Assembly (NCBI GenBank): GCA_964396595.1
Contig: CAYNFR010000032.1
Coordinates: 1 to 37,452, forward strand
Origin: CAYNFR01 sp964396595
Lineage (GTDB): Bacteria > Bacteroidota > Bacteroidia > Chitinophagales > Saprospiraceae
Direction: 5' to 3'
DNA: 37,452 nucleotides
Shown: positions 26,974-35,551 of the stretch, one piece after another
How positions within the stretch are numbered: the first letter of the stretch is position 1
Layout: every line of letters begins with the position of its first letter
The notes under the pieces: model-generated
Told to the model about the DNA's origin: nothing
The model's input: only the letters and a program-made list of their open reading frames with translations
Database searches by the model: none
Program-made: the position numbers and the translations under genes

Positions 26974-27236
26974 AAAATCACAATGTAGTCAACGAACATG
27001 AGATCACTGGACAATTTTCGATAGGTTCGTAAATTTATCGTTGAAATGGCTTGATTACCATTGCGCCGACTATTCTCTTCCCTTAGGATGATATGGAGTT
27101 ATTATGATATGCTGTTCGTAAATTCCATTGTGATAGAGGTTGACTTTTGAGTTTTTGATATGCGTTTTCGTGATTAAAGTCTTATTTGCACGGGCCATAT
27201 TCTATGAATTATTGACCTCGCATAAATCGCTGATAA

Positions 27237-27821
27237 TCACTTTATACCCCTCATCTTCTTAGGCCCATACCACAGCCAGAAGCCGGTAATGGTAAAAATT
27301 AGCAAGGCCATACCAGATAGAGTCGTATAAAAGAGTTTAAAATATCCCCCATTGATACCGAGATAATGATCGACTATCGAGCCGTCATGTATCTTTTCTA
27401 TCAGATCAGCGTTTCGTTTTTCTACTTTCAAGATTCTGCCTGTTACACCATCTATCTGCAGAGCTAGAAATTCATTCTTCAAGATGAATTTAATCATTCC
27501 TTTGTCATGGCGGAGGTCTACACGATCGAACGCCAGGTCTGTAATCCCTAGGCTATCTCTGAAAGTTGATTCAGCTATATCTTGAAGTTTATCCAGGGGA
27601 AGCCATGTAGCCAGATCTGTAGAGGTCCCCCTAACATTTTTAGCGAGGATTAAGTCACCGCTGTGCTTCTTCCATCCCAGTAATAAGCCGGTAACGGCGA
27701 TGATGAAGAAAACCACAAAAAGGTAAATACCTGTGGTACGATGAATAGTCCTCAGGATGCGGACTGAGTTGGCTAGTTTTTTCTTTCTTGTCTGAGGAGT
27801 TTCAATCGCCATATGGCTCAA
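27237..27821 (-). CDS. PepSY-associated transmembrane protein
   Basis: The product has 194 residues with two membrane helices, at about 30-50 and 162-186, and a periplasmic PepSY-like domain between them. The order T-x-G-I-Y-L-F ... T-G-L-L-L-G-W-K-K at the first helix, K-I-H-D-G-S-I-V-D near residue 143 and the end G-F-W-L-W-Y-G-P-K-K are typical of PepSY-TM proteins. The family is often near iron or redox genes; here the neighbours are rsmD and DUF3822, so no link is shown. It starts 12 bases after rsmD. A second in-frame Met at residue 4 is an alternative start. Confidence 0.75.
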   Translation of the reverse strand: MSHMAIETPQTRKKKLANSVRILRTIHRTTGIYLFVVFFIIAVTGLLLGWKKHSGDLILAKNVRGTSTDLATWLPLDKLQDIAESTFRDSLGITDLAFDRVDLRHDKGMIKFILKNEFLALQIDGVTGRILKVEKRNADLIEKIHDGSIVDHYLGINGGYFKLFYTTLSGMALLIFTITGFWLWYGPKKMRGIK

Positions 27822-27833
27822 AGAAAAAAATAT

Positions 27834-28370
27834 TTATCGAAAAAAACTGAATCGCGTCATACCATACTTTCTCTCTTCTTCAAAACGTGGTGCTTTGAGG
27901 TAGCTGGTATTTTTATCATGTTCAATGACTAGCACCCCGCCCTCATTCAGTTTGTTCGCGTTCAGGGTCAATTCTGAAAGCTCTTCTATCCAGCTGAGTT
28001 GATAGGGTGGATCAGCAAAAATATAGTCAAAGCTTCGGTTGTCCTGCAATAAGAATTTCCTCACATCTTGTCTTACGACGTCAATATATTCATCATATCC
28101 CCATTTGATAGCCTGTGCTTTGACGAATCGTGTACATTGCACATACTGATCAACATATACTACGGATCTACAGCCTCTGGAGAGCAGTTCCCAAGAATGG
28201 CTGCCCATCCCACCGAATAGATCTAGCATCGTGATGGATTGAAAGTCTAGGCTGTTAGCCAGAATATTGTACAATGCTTCTTTGGCGATGTCTGTTGTCG
28301 GACGGGTAGGCCAATTTTTTGCTGAAGGATTGAATACTTGACCCTTTCTTTCTCCACCAGTTATGCGCAT
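27834..28370 (-). CDS. rsmD: 16S rRNA (guanine966-N2)-methyltransferase
   Basis: This SAM-dependent enzyme methylates N2 of G966 in 16S rRNA of the small subunit. Visible: R-I-T-G-G-E-R-K-G at the start, T-R-P-T-T-D near 22-27, the SAM-binding L-D-L-F-G-G-M-G (49-56) and the catalytic D-P-P-Y at 120-123. At 178 residues it is slightly short of the E. coli enzyme (198) but has all motifs. The SAM loop reads G-G-M-G-S-H where most members have A-G-S-G-A-L; the fold should tolerate this. It overlaps the DUF3822 gene by 10 bases. Confidence 0.92.
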   Translation of the reverse strand: MRITGGERKGQVFNPSAKNWPTRPTTDIAKEALYNILANSLDFQSITMLDLFGGMGSHSWELLSRGCRSVVYVDQYVQCTRFVKAQAIKWGYDEYIDVVRQDVRKFLLQDNRSFDYIFADPPYQLSWIEELSELTLNANKLNEGGVLVIEHDKNTSYLKAPRFEEERKYGMTRFSFFR

Positions 28371-29164
28371 TTTGAAATGGCAACTAGGGGATGATAGTAC
28401 TGATGATTATCGGTGTTGACGCCATAGAAATTGATTCCTTGGTCTTGAAACTTTAATAGCGAAAAATATTTGTTTAGCTCCTTCACATAGAGGTGATCCT
28501 TGTCCAGCCAGCCTGATAAGTAAAGCTCTAGTTCATTAGTCGGAAGCAAGAAGATTTCTGATACTAAACCAATATAGTAGAGAAAGGCCTTTACATTTCC
28601 GCAGTCGTAGGTATTGCACCACTTCAGATTATTGTCTACTATTAAGACCAAACTGAGTTGACTCCCCACCAGACATACATGGAGTCGGGAAGCGGCATCT
28701 CCTTCTTTTAGCTTGACATTACTTAACATCGCTGTCGTAAAATGTATAAGTGAAGGAGAATCAAATGTTTGGTTAATCCATTTTACCTTCTCTTTATCAA
28801 TGGCATAGACCACTTTTAATCCCAGATCGTCCATACTATCACTTCTAAACAAGTATCTCTCCACTGTAAATCCATGTGAATGATAAAAAGCTGTGCCTAT
28901 GTTTTCGGACGTATAGCTTCCTTCCGGAAATATCACAAAGTTATTATCCATTACAGCAAGTCTAGTCCTTCTGATCTTATAGTCTAGATTATCACTTAAA
29001 ATAGTACTAAGCTCAGCAGATTTTTGCACACCAGTCTTGAGCAATAATTGGCCGTAATCCATTAGGCCATAAAAGAAACTGTCCGCATAAAGTAATGCAG
29101 ACAGTTCGCAGGACTTACCGGAATTAGTCAATAAATCCGATTGTTTTCTTAGCTTTATCTCCAA
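28361..29164 (-). CDS. DUF3822-type protein
   Basis: The product has 267 residues, with no signal peptide or membrane segment. Its length, its place directly upstream of and overlapping rsmD, and an actin-like two-lobed pattern (Gly/Asp-poor beta strands, then a C-terminal H-P-L-V-A segment) match the Bacteroidota DUF3822 family, whose members accompany rsmD in many genomes of this phylum. The function is not known. It overlaps rsmD by 10 bases and the upstream gene by 10 bases, so expression is likely coupled. I call the family mostly from context and general resemblance, without an alignment. Confidence 0.65.
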   Translation of the reverse strand: MEIKLRKQSDLLTNSGKSCELSALLYADSFFYGLMDYGQLLLKTGVQKSAELSTILSDNLDYKIRRTRLAVMDNNFVIFPEGSYTSENIGTAFYHSHGFTVERYLFRSDSMDDLGLKVVYAIDKEKVKWINQTFDSPSLIHFTTAMLSNVKLKEGDAASRLHVCLVGSQLSLVLIVDNNLKWCNTYDCGNVKAFLYYIGLVSEIFLLPTNELELYLSGWLDKDHLYVKELNKYFSLLKFQDQGINFYGVNTDNHQYYHPLVAISKCA

Positions 29165-29739
29165 TTACCTTCGAGGTTAGGTGAAGTCATACTGCCGAAG
29201 CCTATTTTCTTTTTGGGATCGTACGTACTAGCATATTTTCTAAAAGCAGGATCCGCAAATTCTCCCATGAATACTTCATACCTTGTCATGCATTCCATGG
29301 CAGGCACTACTATCTGTTGATAACTGATAGTATCTGCTTGCATGTCAAATTCTTTCGATCTATTGGTGAATGGCACAAATCTCAACTGTGTTAAGTCTAT
29401 TTCTTTTAAGGCTTCAGCATTACGCGCCAAGGAATAAGACACTTTCTTGATGTACTTATCTGCATTGGAAGGGTCTGAGGGGTCTGCCTCGAGTTTTACC
29501 GTCGGAATACTATCGTTGTTTATTACATAAAGAAGATCATCAAAGTTTTTAGCATAGACTCCTCTTATCTCTCTATGGATTTCTTGCAGTTTGCGGATAT
29601 TGGTTAAGCGCGATTTAACCACATCTTCTCTTTTTGCCAGTTCAGCGCGGAATTTAATGGGTTCATTAATACCCGAATAAAGTAGAAAAGCTAGAAATCC
29701 GATAAGCGCTACAACAAGGAGGTTAATAACATATTTCAT
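29155..29739 (-). CDS. Membrane-anchored protein of unknown function
   Basis: The product has 194 residues. One N-terminal membrane helix (about 5-24) is followed by a coiled-coil-prone basic/acidic stretch (about 30-62) and a soluble domain with no motif I can name. The topology suggests a single-pass inner-membrane protein with a periplasmic body. It heads the minus-strand set with DUF3822, rsmD and the PepSY gene and overlaps DUF3822 by 10 bases. It diverges from tsaD with 145 bases between starts. The tail (G-F-G-S-M-T-S-P-N-L-E-G-N-W-R) looks ordered, not low-complexity. Confidence 0.75.
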   Translation of the reverse strand: MKYVINLLVVALIGFLAFLLYSGINEPIKFRAELAKREDVVKSRLTNIRKLQEIHREIRGVYAKNFDDLLYVINNDSIPTVKLEADPSDPSNADKYIKKVSYSLARNAEALKEIDLTQLRFVPFTNRSKEFDMQADTISYQQIVVPAMECMTRYEVFMGEFADPAFRKYASTYDPKKKIGFGSMTSPNLEGNWR

Positions 29740-29884
29740 GTCCGATTTATCGTTTATTTGTTATGAATATTGGTTTAAAATGATTTCCTCTATTATGGGT
29801 CACGAAACTACGCTCCGTCACACAACTGCACAATATTAATATAAATTCATAAATGCTCTCTCTTTAGAAGGTTAAAATTAGTTT

Positions 29885-30907
29885 ATGATCAAAAACTTGC
29901 CTACCATTCTCGCCATAGAGTCATCATGCGATGACACATCAGCGGCAGTCATCAGCAAAGGAAAAATTCTATCCAATGTCGTTGCTAATCAGGATGTTCA
30001 TAGACAATACGGAGGAGTCGTGCCGGAATGGGCCTCCCGTAAGCATCATGAAAATATTGTTCCCGTGGCAGAGCTAGCGCTCACGCGTGCCGGTATTTCC
30101 AAACAAGATCTTAGCGCCATAGCCGTTACAGTGGGGCCGGGTTTATTGGGTAGTCTTCTGGTGGGTTGCTCATTTGCCAAAGGTATGGCACAAGGTCTTG
30201 GGATTCCCCTCATCGGTGTTAACCATATGGAGGCGCATGTCTTGGCACATTTTATTGACGAGCCACGGCCTGCATTCCCTTTTTTGTGTATGACGATCAG
30301 TGGAGGACATACACAGATAGTACTTGTTAAAGGCGTAAGTGACATGCAAGTCGTAGGTGCTACGACAGATGATGCAGCAGGAGAAGCTTTTGATAAGGTG
30401 GGTAAATATCTCGGTTTAGATTACCCGTCAGGTCCCATAGTTGATAAATTGGCGCAAGCCGGAAGACCTATTTTCCCTTTTCCACGACCTAAGATAGACG
30501 GCTGCAATTACAGCTTTAGCGGATTTAAGACAGCCGTATTGTACTTTCTTAAGGATCAGATCAAGGATAACGAGCACTTTATTACCGAAAATTTGGCCGA
30601 CATCTGTGCTTCTGTCCAACATGCCATAGTGGATATTCTATTTGAAAAACTTGAGTTGGCAGCGGCTATTCATGCTTGTACGGATGTGGCCATTGCAGGG
30701 GGTGTTTCTGCCAATAGTCTTGTCAGAAAGACCCTGCAAGAAAGAGGGGAAAAGCACGGATGGAACACTTTTATACCAGCGTTTCAGTATTGTACGGACA
30801 ACGCCGGCATGATCGCTATGTCTGCACATTATAAATATTTGAATGGCTTGTTTTCAAGCTATGATATGACACCGTCACCACGGCTGAAAATAGGACAGCC
30901 ATCATAG
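29885..30907 (+). CDS. tsaD: tRNA t6A37 threonylcarbamoyltransferase TsaD
   Basis: This metal-dependent ASKHA-fold enzyme transfers the threonylcarbamoyl group made by TsaC to A37 of tRNAs. At 340 residues it matches the family (337 in E. coli). Visible: I-E-S-S-C-D-D-T near 11-18, G-G-V-V-P-E near 43-48, the metal-binding His114 and His118 in N-H-M-E-A-H, S-G-G-H-T-Q near 148, and the C-terminal Y-C-T-D-N-A motif. TsaB and TsaE partners are not in the window. It diverges from the membrane-anchored gene upstream and is followed by a long palindrome-rich gap. Confidence 0.96.
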   Translation: MIKNLPTILAIESSCDDTSAAVISKGKILSNVVANQDVHRQYGGVVPEWASRKHHENIVPVAELALTRAGISKQDLSAIAVTVGPGLLGSLLVGCSFAKGMAQGLGIPLIGVNHMEAHVLAHFIDEPRPAFPFLCMTISGGHTQIVLVKGVSDMQVVGATTDDAAGEAFDKVGKYLGLDYPSGPIVDKLAQAGRPIFPFPRPKIDGCNYSFSGFKTAVLYFLKDQIKDNEHFITENLADICASVQHAIVDILFEKLELAAAIHACTDVAIAGGVSANSLVRKTLQERGEKHGWNTFIPAFQYCTDNAGMIAMSAHYKYLNGLFSSYDMTPSPRLKIGQPS

Positions 30908-31085
30908 GCAGATGGCCCTACTACTATATTTAGCCAAACCATGTAGGTGTCCCAAATATGGTTCTTTTGCTGAAGTTAATAATAGCTACAATACTCAAGC
31001 GCGCATTTTTCTAAAACCCGAAGGGGTGTTATGCTCTGATAGCTACGATATCGATATCAAGCTCGCTGTGTTAAATGACTAAGCT

Positions 31086-31275
31086 GCCCTGATAGGGCGC
31101 ATTTCTTTGTTTTATAACTTTACTCAGGGCGTTGTATTGAGCTAGTTTAATCTACCCTTTCGGGCTAGGCAAAATATACTTCGACGATTTAGTTATATGT
31201 AGATAATGTCCCGTAAGAGACATAATATCGGTATAATGACCCCATCAACATATGATATTCGTGCCGTAAGGTACG
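31086..31275. repeat. REP-like palindrome cluster
   Basis: In order: GCCCT-GAT-AGGGC (31086-31098), CCC-TTTC-GGG (31155-31164), ATGTCCC-GTAA-GAGACAT (31206-31223, one mismatch) and CGTGCC-GTAA-GGTACG (31260-31275, one G-T pair). The last two share a GTAA loop. The order and loops resemble intergenic repeats I recall from other Bacteroidota genomes; that recollection is unverified. No RAYT transposase is in the window. Confidence 0.5.
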
Positions 31276-31447
31276 ACACAGAAAAATAGGTAAAATCAAT
31301 CAACTAGCTGATTTGACATGAGCTCTCGATTATGAAAAGGGCTCGTATAGATGAGCACATTTCTCCCGCAGATAACTCTGTGGCCGCAGAATGTCACCTC
31401 TTCGGTTTTTTTATTGTATTTTAAACGGTCAGTGCTATAATAATGTC

Positions 31448-31460
31448 ATCCCTTCGGGAT
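31448..31460. repeat. Short hairpin in the same gap
   Basis: ATCCC (31448-31452) and GGGAT (31456-31460) form a 5-bp stem with loop TTC. It resembles the hairpins of the 31086-31275 cluster in size. No T-run follows, so it is not a terminator. Confidence 0.5.
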
Positions 31461-31740
31461 TACTTCCTCTGTTTTCGGGCAATTTTACAATATGCAGATG
31501 AATGACTATTTAATGACAGAGCATCATGAAGGATTAAGCTGACCTTTCAGATAATGATGCAAAATATGGATATTATGTAGCTTAACAATATTTACAATAC
31601 TTCGCTGTGACTTAGCATATAAAGCTTGTCCTACATTTTAGCATGATTTTTACAACAACATTTTGGACATTCTACATAACACTGTCTACATTTTTACATG
31701 TTGTGAGGATATATTTACCTTTACCTTTATAATTGTCGTC

Positions 31741-34700
31741 ATGAAACATTATGCTATCTTCATCGCGCTGGGGCTTATCTTCAGTTCCTGCGCAAAAAAA
31801 ACAGAAAAAGTTCTTGTATTTTCTAAAACGGAAGGCTTCAGGCATAGTTCTATACCGGCTGGGATAGAAGCAGTCAAGCGTATCGGACAGAAGAATTCCT
31901 TCGGTGTAGTAGCCACAGAAGATGCCACCATATTTACGCAAAATCAACTGAAAGACTTTGTTGCGGTTATCTTTATGAATACTACAGGAGATATCCTTAA
32001 TGATCAGCAGCAGATCGAGTTTCAGCGCTATATTCAAGCTGGAGGTGGATTCGTAGGCGTTCATTCGGCAGCAGACACGGAGTATGACTGGCCTTGGTAT
32101 AACGAGCTAGTAGGGGCCTACTTTCATAGCCACCCCAGCGATCCGAATGTCAGAGAAGCCATCATTCACAAGACGGCTAATAAACACATCTCAACGGATC
32201 ATTTGCCTGATGTATGGTCAAGATCCGATGAATGGTATAACTACAAATCAATCTTTAAAGGGATAAAATCTATACTTAATCTCGACGAGTCTAGCTATGA
32301 GGGGGGGGCGAATGGCGCAGCGCATCCTATCGCCTGGTATCACGAGTATGATGGTGGTCGTAGCTTCTATACAGGTGGAGGTCACACGGATGAGTCTTTC
32401 TCCGAGGCCGAGTTTGTAGAGCATCTGGCGCGTGGGATCGAATGGGTAAGTATATCCGGCAGAAAGTTGAACTATAACAAGCCCAATGTTATGCCGGAAG
32501 AAAACAGATTTGTTCTGGATGTGTATGAATCATTTTTCAACGAGCCAATGCAAATGGCATTGATGCCGGATAACCGTATCATCATTGTGGAGCGTCGAGG
32601 GGATATCAAGATTTATGAACCCAATGAAGGCAAAACAAGAGTATTGACACATATAGTTGTCAATGCCAATCTCGAAGATGGATTAATGGGCATAGCTCTA
32701 GACCCGAATTACGCTACCAATAAGTACGCATATATATGTTATAGTGACCCTGTGGAATCCCGACAAAATGTCTCGCGATTTGTATTCGATCCGGACTCGG
32801 ATGCGGTACTGACTGATGAGCGAATTATATTGACTGTGCCAGTACAGCGAGATGAATGCTGCCATTCAGCAGGATATTTGAGGATGGGGCCGGATGGCAA
32901 CTTATGGGCTAGCTTTGGTGATAATACAAATCCGTTTTTCTCTGATGGACATTCCCCTGCGGACGAGCGAGTGGGTAGGGGGGCATTTGATGCTCAGAAA
33001 TCTAGTGCTAACATGAATGATCTCAGAGGTAAGATTATTCGTATAACCGTCAATGAAGATGCCACATACAGTATTCCTGATGGAAATTTATTCCCGAAAG
33101 ATGGTTCGCAAGGGAGACCTGAGATTTATGTAATGGGATGTCGCAATCCATTCCGTTTTTCGATAGATCCAAAAAATGGCTATTTATATTGGGGTGATGT
33201 AGGCCCGGATGCGCGTGATGATCATCCCGAAAGAGGCCCCAGGGGATATGATGAAGTAAATCAAGCCAAGAAGCCCGGATTTTTTGGCTGGCCATATTTT
33301 ATAGCCGATAACAAAGCGTATGCCAGGTATGATTTCGCGACTAGCAAGATCGGATCACCTCAAGATCCTTCACGACCGATAAACAATTCACCTCACAACA
33401 CAGGCGGCAACGCATTGCCACCGGCGCAACCTGCTATGATATATTACCCTTATGGCAAGTCAGAAGAGTTTCCATTAGTCAAGAGTGGTGGACGTAATGC
33501 TATGGCCGGCCCTATTTATTACAAGGATTTGCACCAGGGACATGCCAATGCTTATCCGTCTTACTATGACGGTAAGTTCTTCGCTTATGAATGGATGCGC
33601 GGATGGATGATGGCTGTGAGCTTTGATGAAAATGGTGATATGAAGAGCATGGAGCCATTTGTTCCTTCTATAAAGTGGAGTAATCTGATGGATGTGATAC
33701 TTACACCTGAGGGGGATTTTCTGATGCTTGAATACGGGGCAGGTTGGTTTACAGCCAATAAAGATGCACGACTTTCTAGGTTAAGATATGTGTCCGCTAA
33801 CAGACAGCCTGTGGCGAAGTTTGAGACTAGCGATAACGCCGGAGGAGTACCATTTAGGGTCGATTTTGATGCCACTTCTACAGTGGATTATGACGGAGAT
33901 GATCTGAAATATCATTGGGATTTTGGTGATGGGGCTACCGCCCAAGGTTCTAAAGTTTCGCACAGCTTTACCAAAGGAGGAGAATACACAGTTGTATTAA
34001 AAGTGACAGACCCGAAAGGTGAATCCAGCGTGAGTCAAACAAAGATATTAGCCGGAAACGCCCCTCCGAAAGTGGATATAACCATCGCTGGCAACAACCA
34101 ATTCTATTGGCCCGGTGCGTCTCTTAATTATCGTGCTACGGCGTCTGATCAAGAAGATGGTGAAATAAGTACTGAAAACATCTCTCTTACTATCGACTAT
34201 CTTGAGCGCGGTTACGACATGGTAGCCATTGCTCAAGGTCACCTTGCCTTATCCGAAATAAATCGTAAACACCCGGGACTAGAATTGATCGAAGCTAATG
34301 ATTGTGTGAGCTGTCATAAAATAGATGGGTCTTCGATAGGTCCGAGCTATACTGAGGTCGCAGAGAAGTACAAAGGTCGTCAGTCGCAAAATATAGCCTA
34401 TCTGAGCGATAAGATCATAAATGGTGGTGGCGGTGTATGGGGAGAGACAGCTATGGCAGCGCATCCTGAGCTCGCACTAAAAGATGCAACTTCCATGGCC
34501 GAATATATTATGAGCCTATCTTCTACTAAAAAAGAAATCGCGATCCCGGCATCAGGTATTTATAGACTCGACATTCCGAAAGGCAATAAACCGGGTGGGA
34601 CTTGGGTGCTAATGGCATCTTATACGGACAAAGGTGCTATCGACGCATCCCCTATGAAAGGATTTAAGAATGTTGCATTGCAGCGTCCTTATTTGAATAT

Positions 34701-35115
34701 GGCAGACTTTACAAGCATCGAAGTAAGTACCAAGTTTACCTTGACACCTCAATTAGTACCAACGATCGAATCAGACATGGATGTTGTAATCGGGATGCAT
34801 GACGGAGAGATAGTTTTTGACAACATCGATCTGACTGATGTAGGATCGATTACGATCACAGCGATGACTCCTGGCGTATTCGTCGGAGGAGGTACCATCG
34901 AATGTCATATCGATAAAATAGCGGATCGAGCAGTGGCCTCTATCGATTTAGCGGTAAGCGACAGCCCCGCACCCCGTAAGCTGACGCTTGATCTGCCGGA
35001 AATCACAGGAAGGAAGAGGCTTGTTCTCAAGACAAAAGCCAAGGATGTCACTAAGCCTGTGGGCGTCTTTATCGGTATGAACTTAGATCGTCGCGGTGAT
35101 AGAAGCTTGATGTAG
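31741..35115 (+). CDS. Lipoprotein fusing ThuA, PQQ-type sugar dehydrogenase, PKD, cytochrome c and CBM-like domains
   Basis: Taking ATG 31741 gives 1124 residues with a lipobox F-S-S-C (lipidated Cys17). ThuA-like domain: about 20-245 (F-R-H-S-S at its start, G-V-H-S-A in the middle). Soluble glucose/sorbosone-dehydrogenase-type propeller: about 250-680, with candidate catalytic His375 in C-C-H-S and an M-G-C-R-N-P-F-R-F segment. PKD domain: about 690-775 (W-D-F-G-D-G). Class I cytochrome c: C855-V-S-C858-H859 with likely Met905 as second ligand. CBM6-like beta sandwich: about 934-1060, with a further beta region to the end. This suggests a surface or periplasmic sugar oxidase that passes electrons from a PQQ-like site to its own haem. 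PQQ binding is inferred from the fold family. Each domain is well known separately in Bacteroidota, and similar fusions occur there. Confidence 0.85.
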   Translation: MKHYAIFIALGLIFSSCAKKTEKVLVFSKTEGFRHSSIPAGIEAVKRIGQKNSFGVVATEDATIFTQNQLKDFVAVIFMNTTGDILNDQQQIEFQRYIQAGGGFVGVHSAADTEYDWPWYNELVGAYFHSHPSDPNVREAIIHKTANKHISTDHLPDVWSRSDEWYNYKSIFKGIKSILNLDESSYEGGANGAAHPIAWYHEYDGGRSFYTGGGHTDESFSEAEFVEHLARGIEWVSISGRKLNYNKPNVMPEENRFVLDVYESFFNEPMQMALMPDNRIIIVERRGDIKIYEPNEGKTRVLTHIVVNANLEDGLMGIALDPNYATNKYAYICYSDPVESRQNVSRFVFDPDSDAVLTDERIILTVPVQRDECCHSAGYLRMGPDGNLWASFGDNTNPFFSDGHSPADERVGRGAFDAQKSSANMNDLRGKIIRITVNEDATYSIPDGNLFPKDGSQGRPEIYVMGCRNPFRFSIDPKNGYLYWGDVGPDARDDHPERGPRGYDEVNQAKKPGFFGWPYFIADNKAYARYDFATSKIGSPQDPSRPINNSPHNTGGNALPPAQPAMIYYPYGKSEEFPLVKSGGRNAMAGPIYYKDLHQGHANAYPSYYDGKFFAYEWMRGWMMAVSFDENGDMKSMEPFVPSIKWSNLMDVILTPEGDFLMLEYGAGWFTANKDARLSRLRYVSANRQPVAKFETSDNAGGVPFRVDFDATSTVDYDGDDLKYHWDFGDGATAQGSKVSHSFTKGGEYTVVLKVTDPKGESSVSQTKILAGNAPPKVDITIAGNNQFYWPGASLNYRATASDQEDGEISTENISLTIDYLERGYDMVAIAQGHLALSEINRKHPGLELIEANDCVSCHKIDGSSIGPSYTEVAEKYKGRQSQNIAYLSDKIINGGGGVWGETAMAAHPELALKDATSMAEYIMSLSSTKKEIAIPASGIYRLDIPKGNKPGGTWVLMASYTDKGAIDASPMKGFKNVALQRPYLNMADFTSIEVSTKFTLTPQLVPTIESDMDVVIGMHDGEIVFDNIDLTDVGSITITAMTPGVFVGGGTIECHIDKIADRAVASIDLAVSDSPAPRKLTLDLPEITGRKRLVLKTKAKDVTKPVGVFIGMNLDRRGDRSLM

Positions 35116-35160
35116 AAATAATTGAAGCGGGATTCGCATACCTATGGGTGTGTAATATTA

Positions 35161-35296
35161 GACTCTGCCTTTGCAGAATCTGACTGTTTGCGCTAAAGAT
35201 AATTTGAACTAGAATAGGATAGACAGATTTGAAATATTGGGCTCTGCCCAATGTTTTTCGCTCAGCAGAATCATCTATCTTATTAGGCTGTGCCTA
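35161..35296. repeat. Three short palindromes downstream of the fusion lipoprotein
   Basis: TCTGC-CTTT-GCAGA (35164-35177), ATTGGGC-TCT-GCCCAAT (35236-35252, perfect 7-bp stem) and TAGGC-TGT-GCCTA (35284-35296). Spacing is 58 and 31 bases. None has a downstream T-run, so a set of REP-like units is a better reading than terminators, though the second may also end transcription. Confidence 0.55.
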
Positions 35297-35379
35297 CAGA
35301 ATTTTACCCTACCGAGTCTTCCTGGTCGCGGTATGATGCTTAATTGTGAAATCGGGTGCACATCGGGGTTCTAAATTAT

Positions 35380-35412
35380 TTTGCTGTAAGAGACCAAACT
35401 AGCCTATATTTG
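35380..35412 (+). promoter_or_regulatory. Bacteroidota-type promoter of the DEAD-box gene
   Basis: TATATTTG at 35405-35412 matches TAnnTTTG. A TTTG at 35380-35383 fits the -33 box, with 21 bases between, the same spacing as the rplS promoter. The ATG is 139 bases after the -7 box, implying a long leader. Confidence 0.6.
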
Positions 35413-35415
35413 CGC

Positions 35416-35503
35416 CGTCTTAGGGTTAAGACGATCGTATCGCCCTTTATATTAGGTTTCAGTTTTTTGGTTTTAATCTAATCTAGGTGCTACATATGAA
35501 ACC
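35416..35503 (+). promoter_or_regulatory. Structured 5' leader of the helicase gene
   Basis: CGTCTT (35416-35421) pairs with AAGACG (35428-35433) in a 6-bp stem with loop AGGGTT near the predicted 5' end. Further on, GGTTTCA (35455-35461) pairs with TGAAACC (35497-35503) in a 7-bp stem with a 35-base loop. Confidence 0.4.
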
Positions 35504-35551
35504 ATAATATCACTAGAAAGTCACACACTTTCGCTAACATTTTCTTTTTAC

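Larger units (their letters stand above)
30908..31740. other. Palindrome-rich intergenic gap
   Basis: 833 bases without a credible gene. A frame open from a TTG at 31663 into the next gene has no signal peptide and is rejected as its start. The gap holds at least six short hairpins (31016-31027, 31086-31098, 31155-31164, 31206-31223, 31260-31275, 31448-31460) set in A/T-rich spacers. Confidence 0.6.
35116..35551. other. Intergenic gap with short hairpins and the helicase leader
   Basis: 436 bases without a gene. The left half holds three hairpins (35161-35296); the right half holds a promoter (35380-35412) and a leader of about 130-140 bases before the helicase ATG. Confidence 0.6.

Noticed and set aside
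31047..31058. Perfect 12-bp palindrome GATATCGATATC
   Set aside because: A simple two-unit repeat that is self-complementary by nature; no gene start nearby uses it.
31663..31740. Extended N-terminus of the fusion lipoprotein from a TTG
   Set aside because: It would put 26 odd residues before a perfect lipoprotein signal; ATG 31741 gives the right lipobox.
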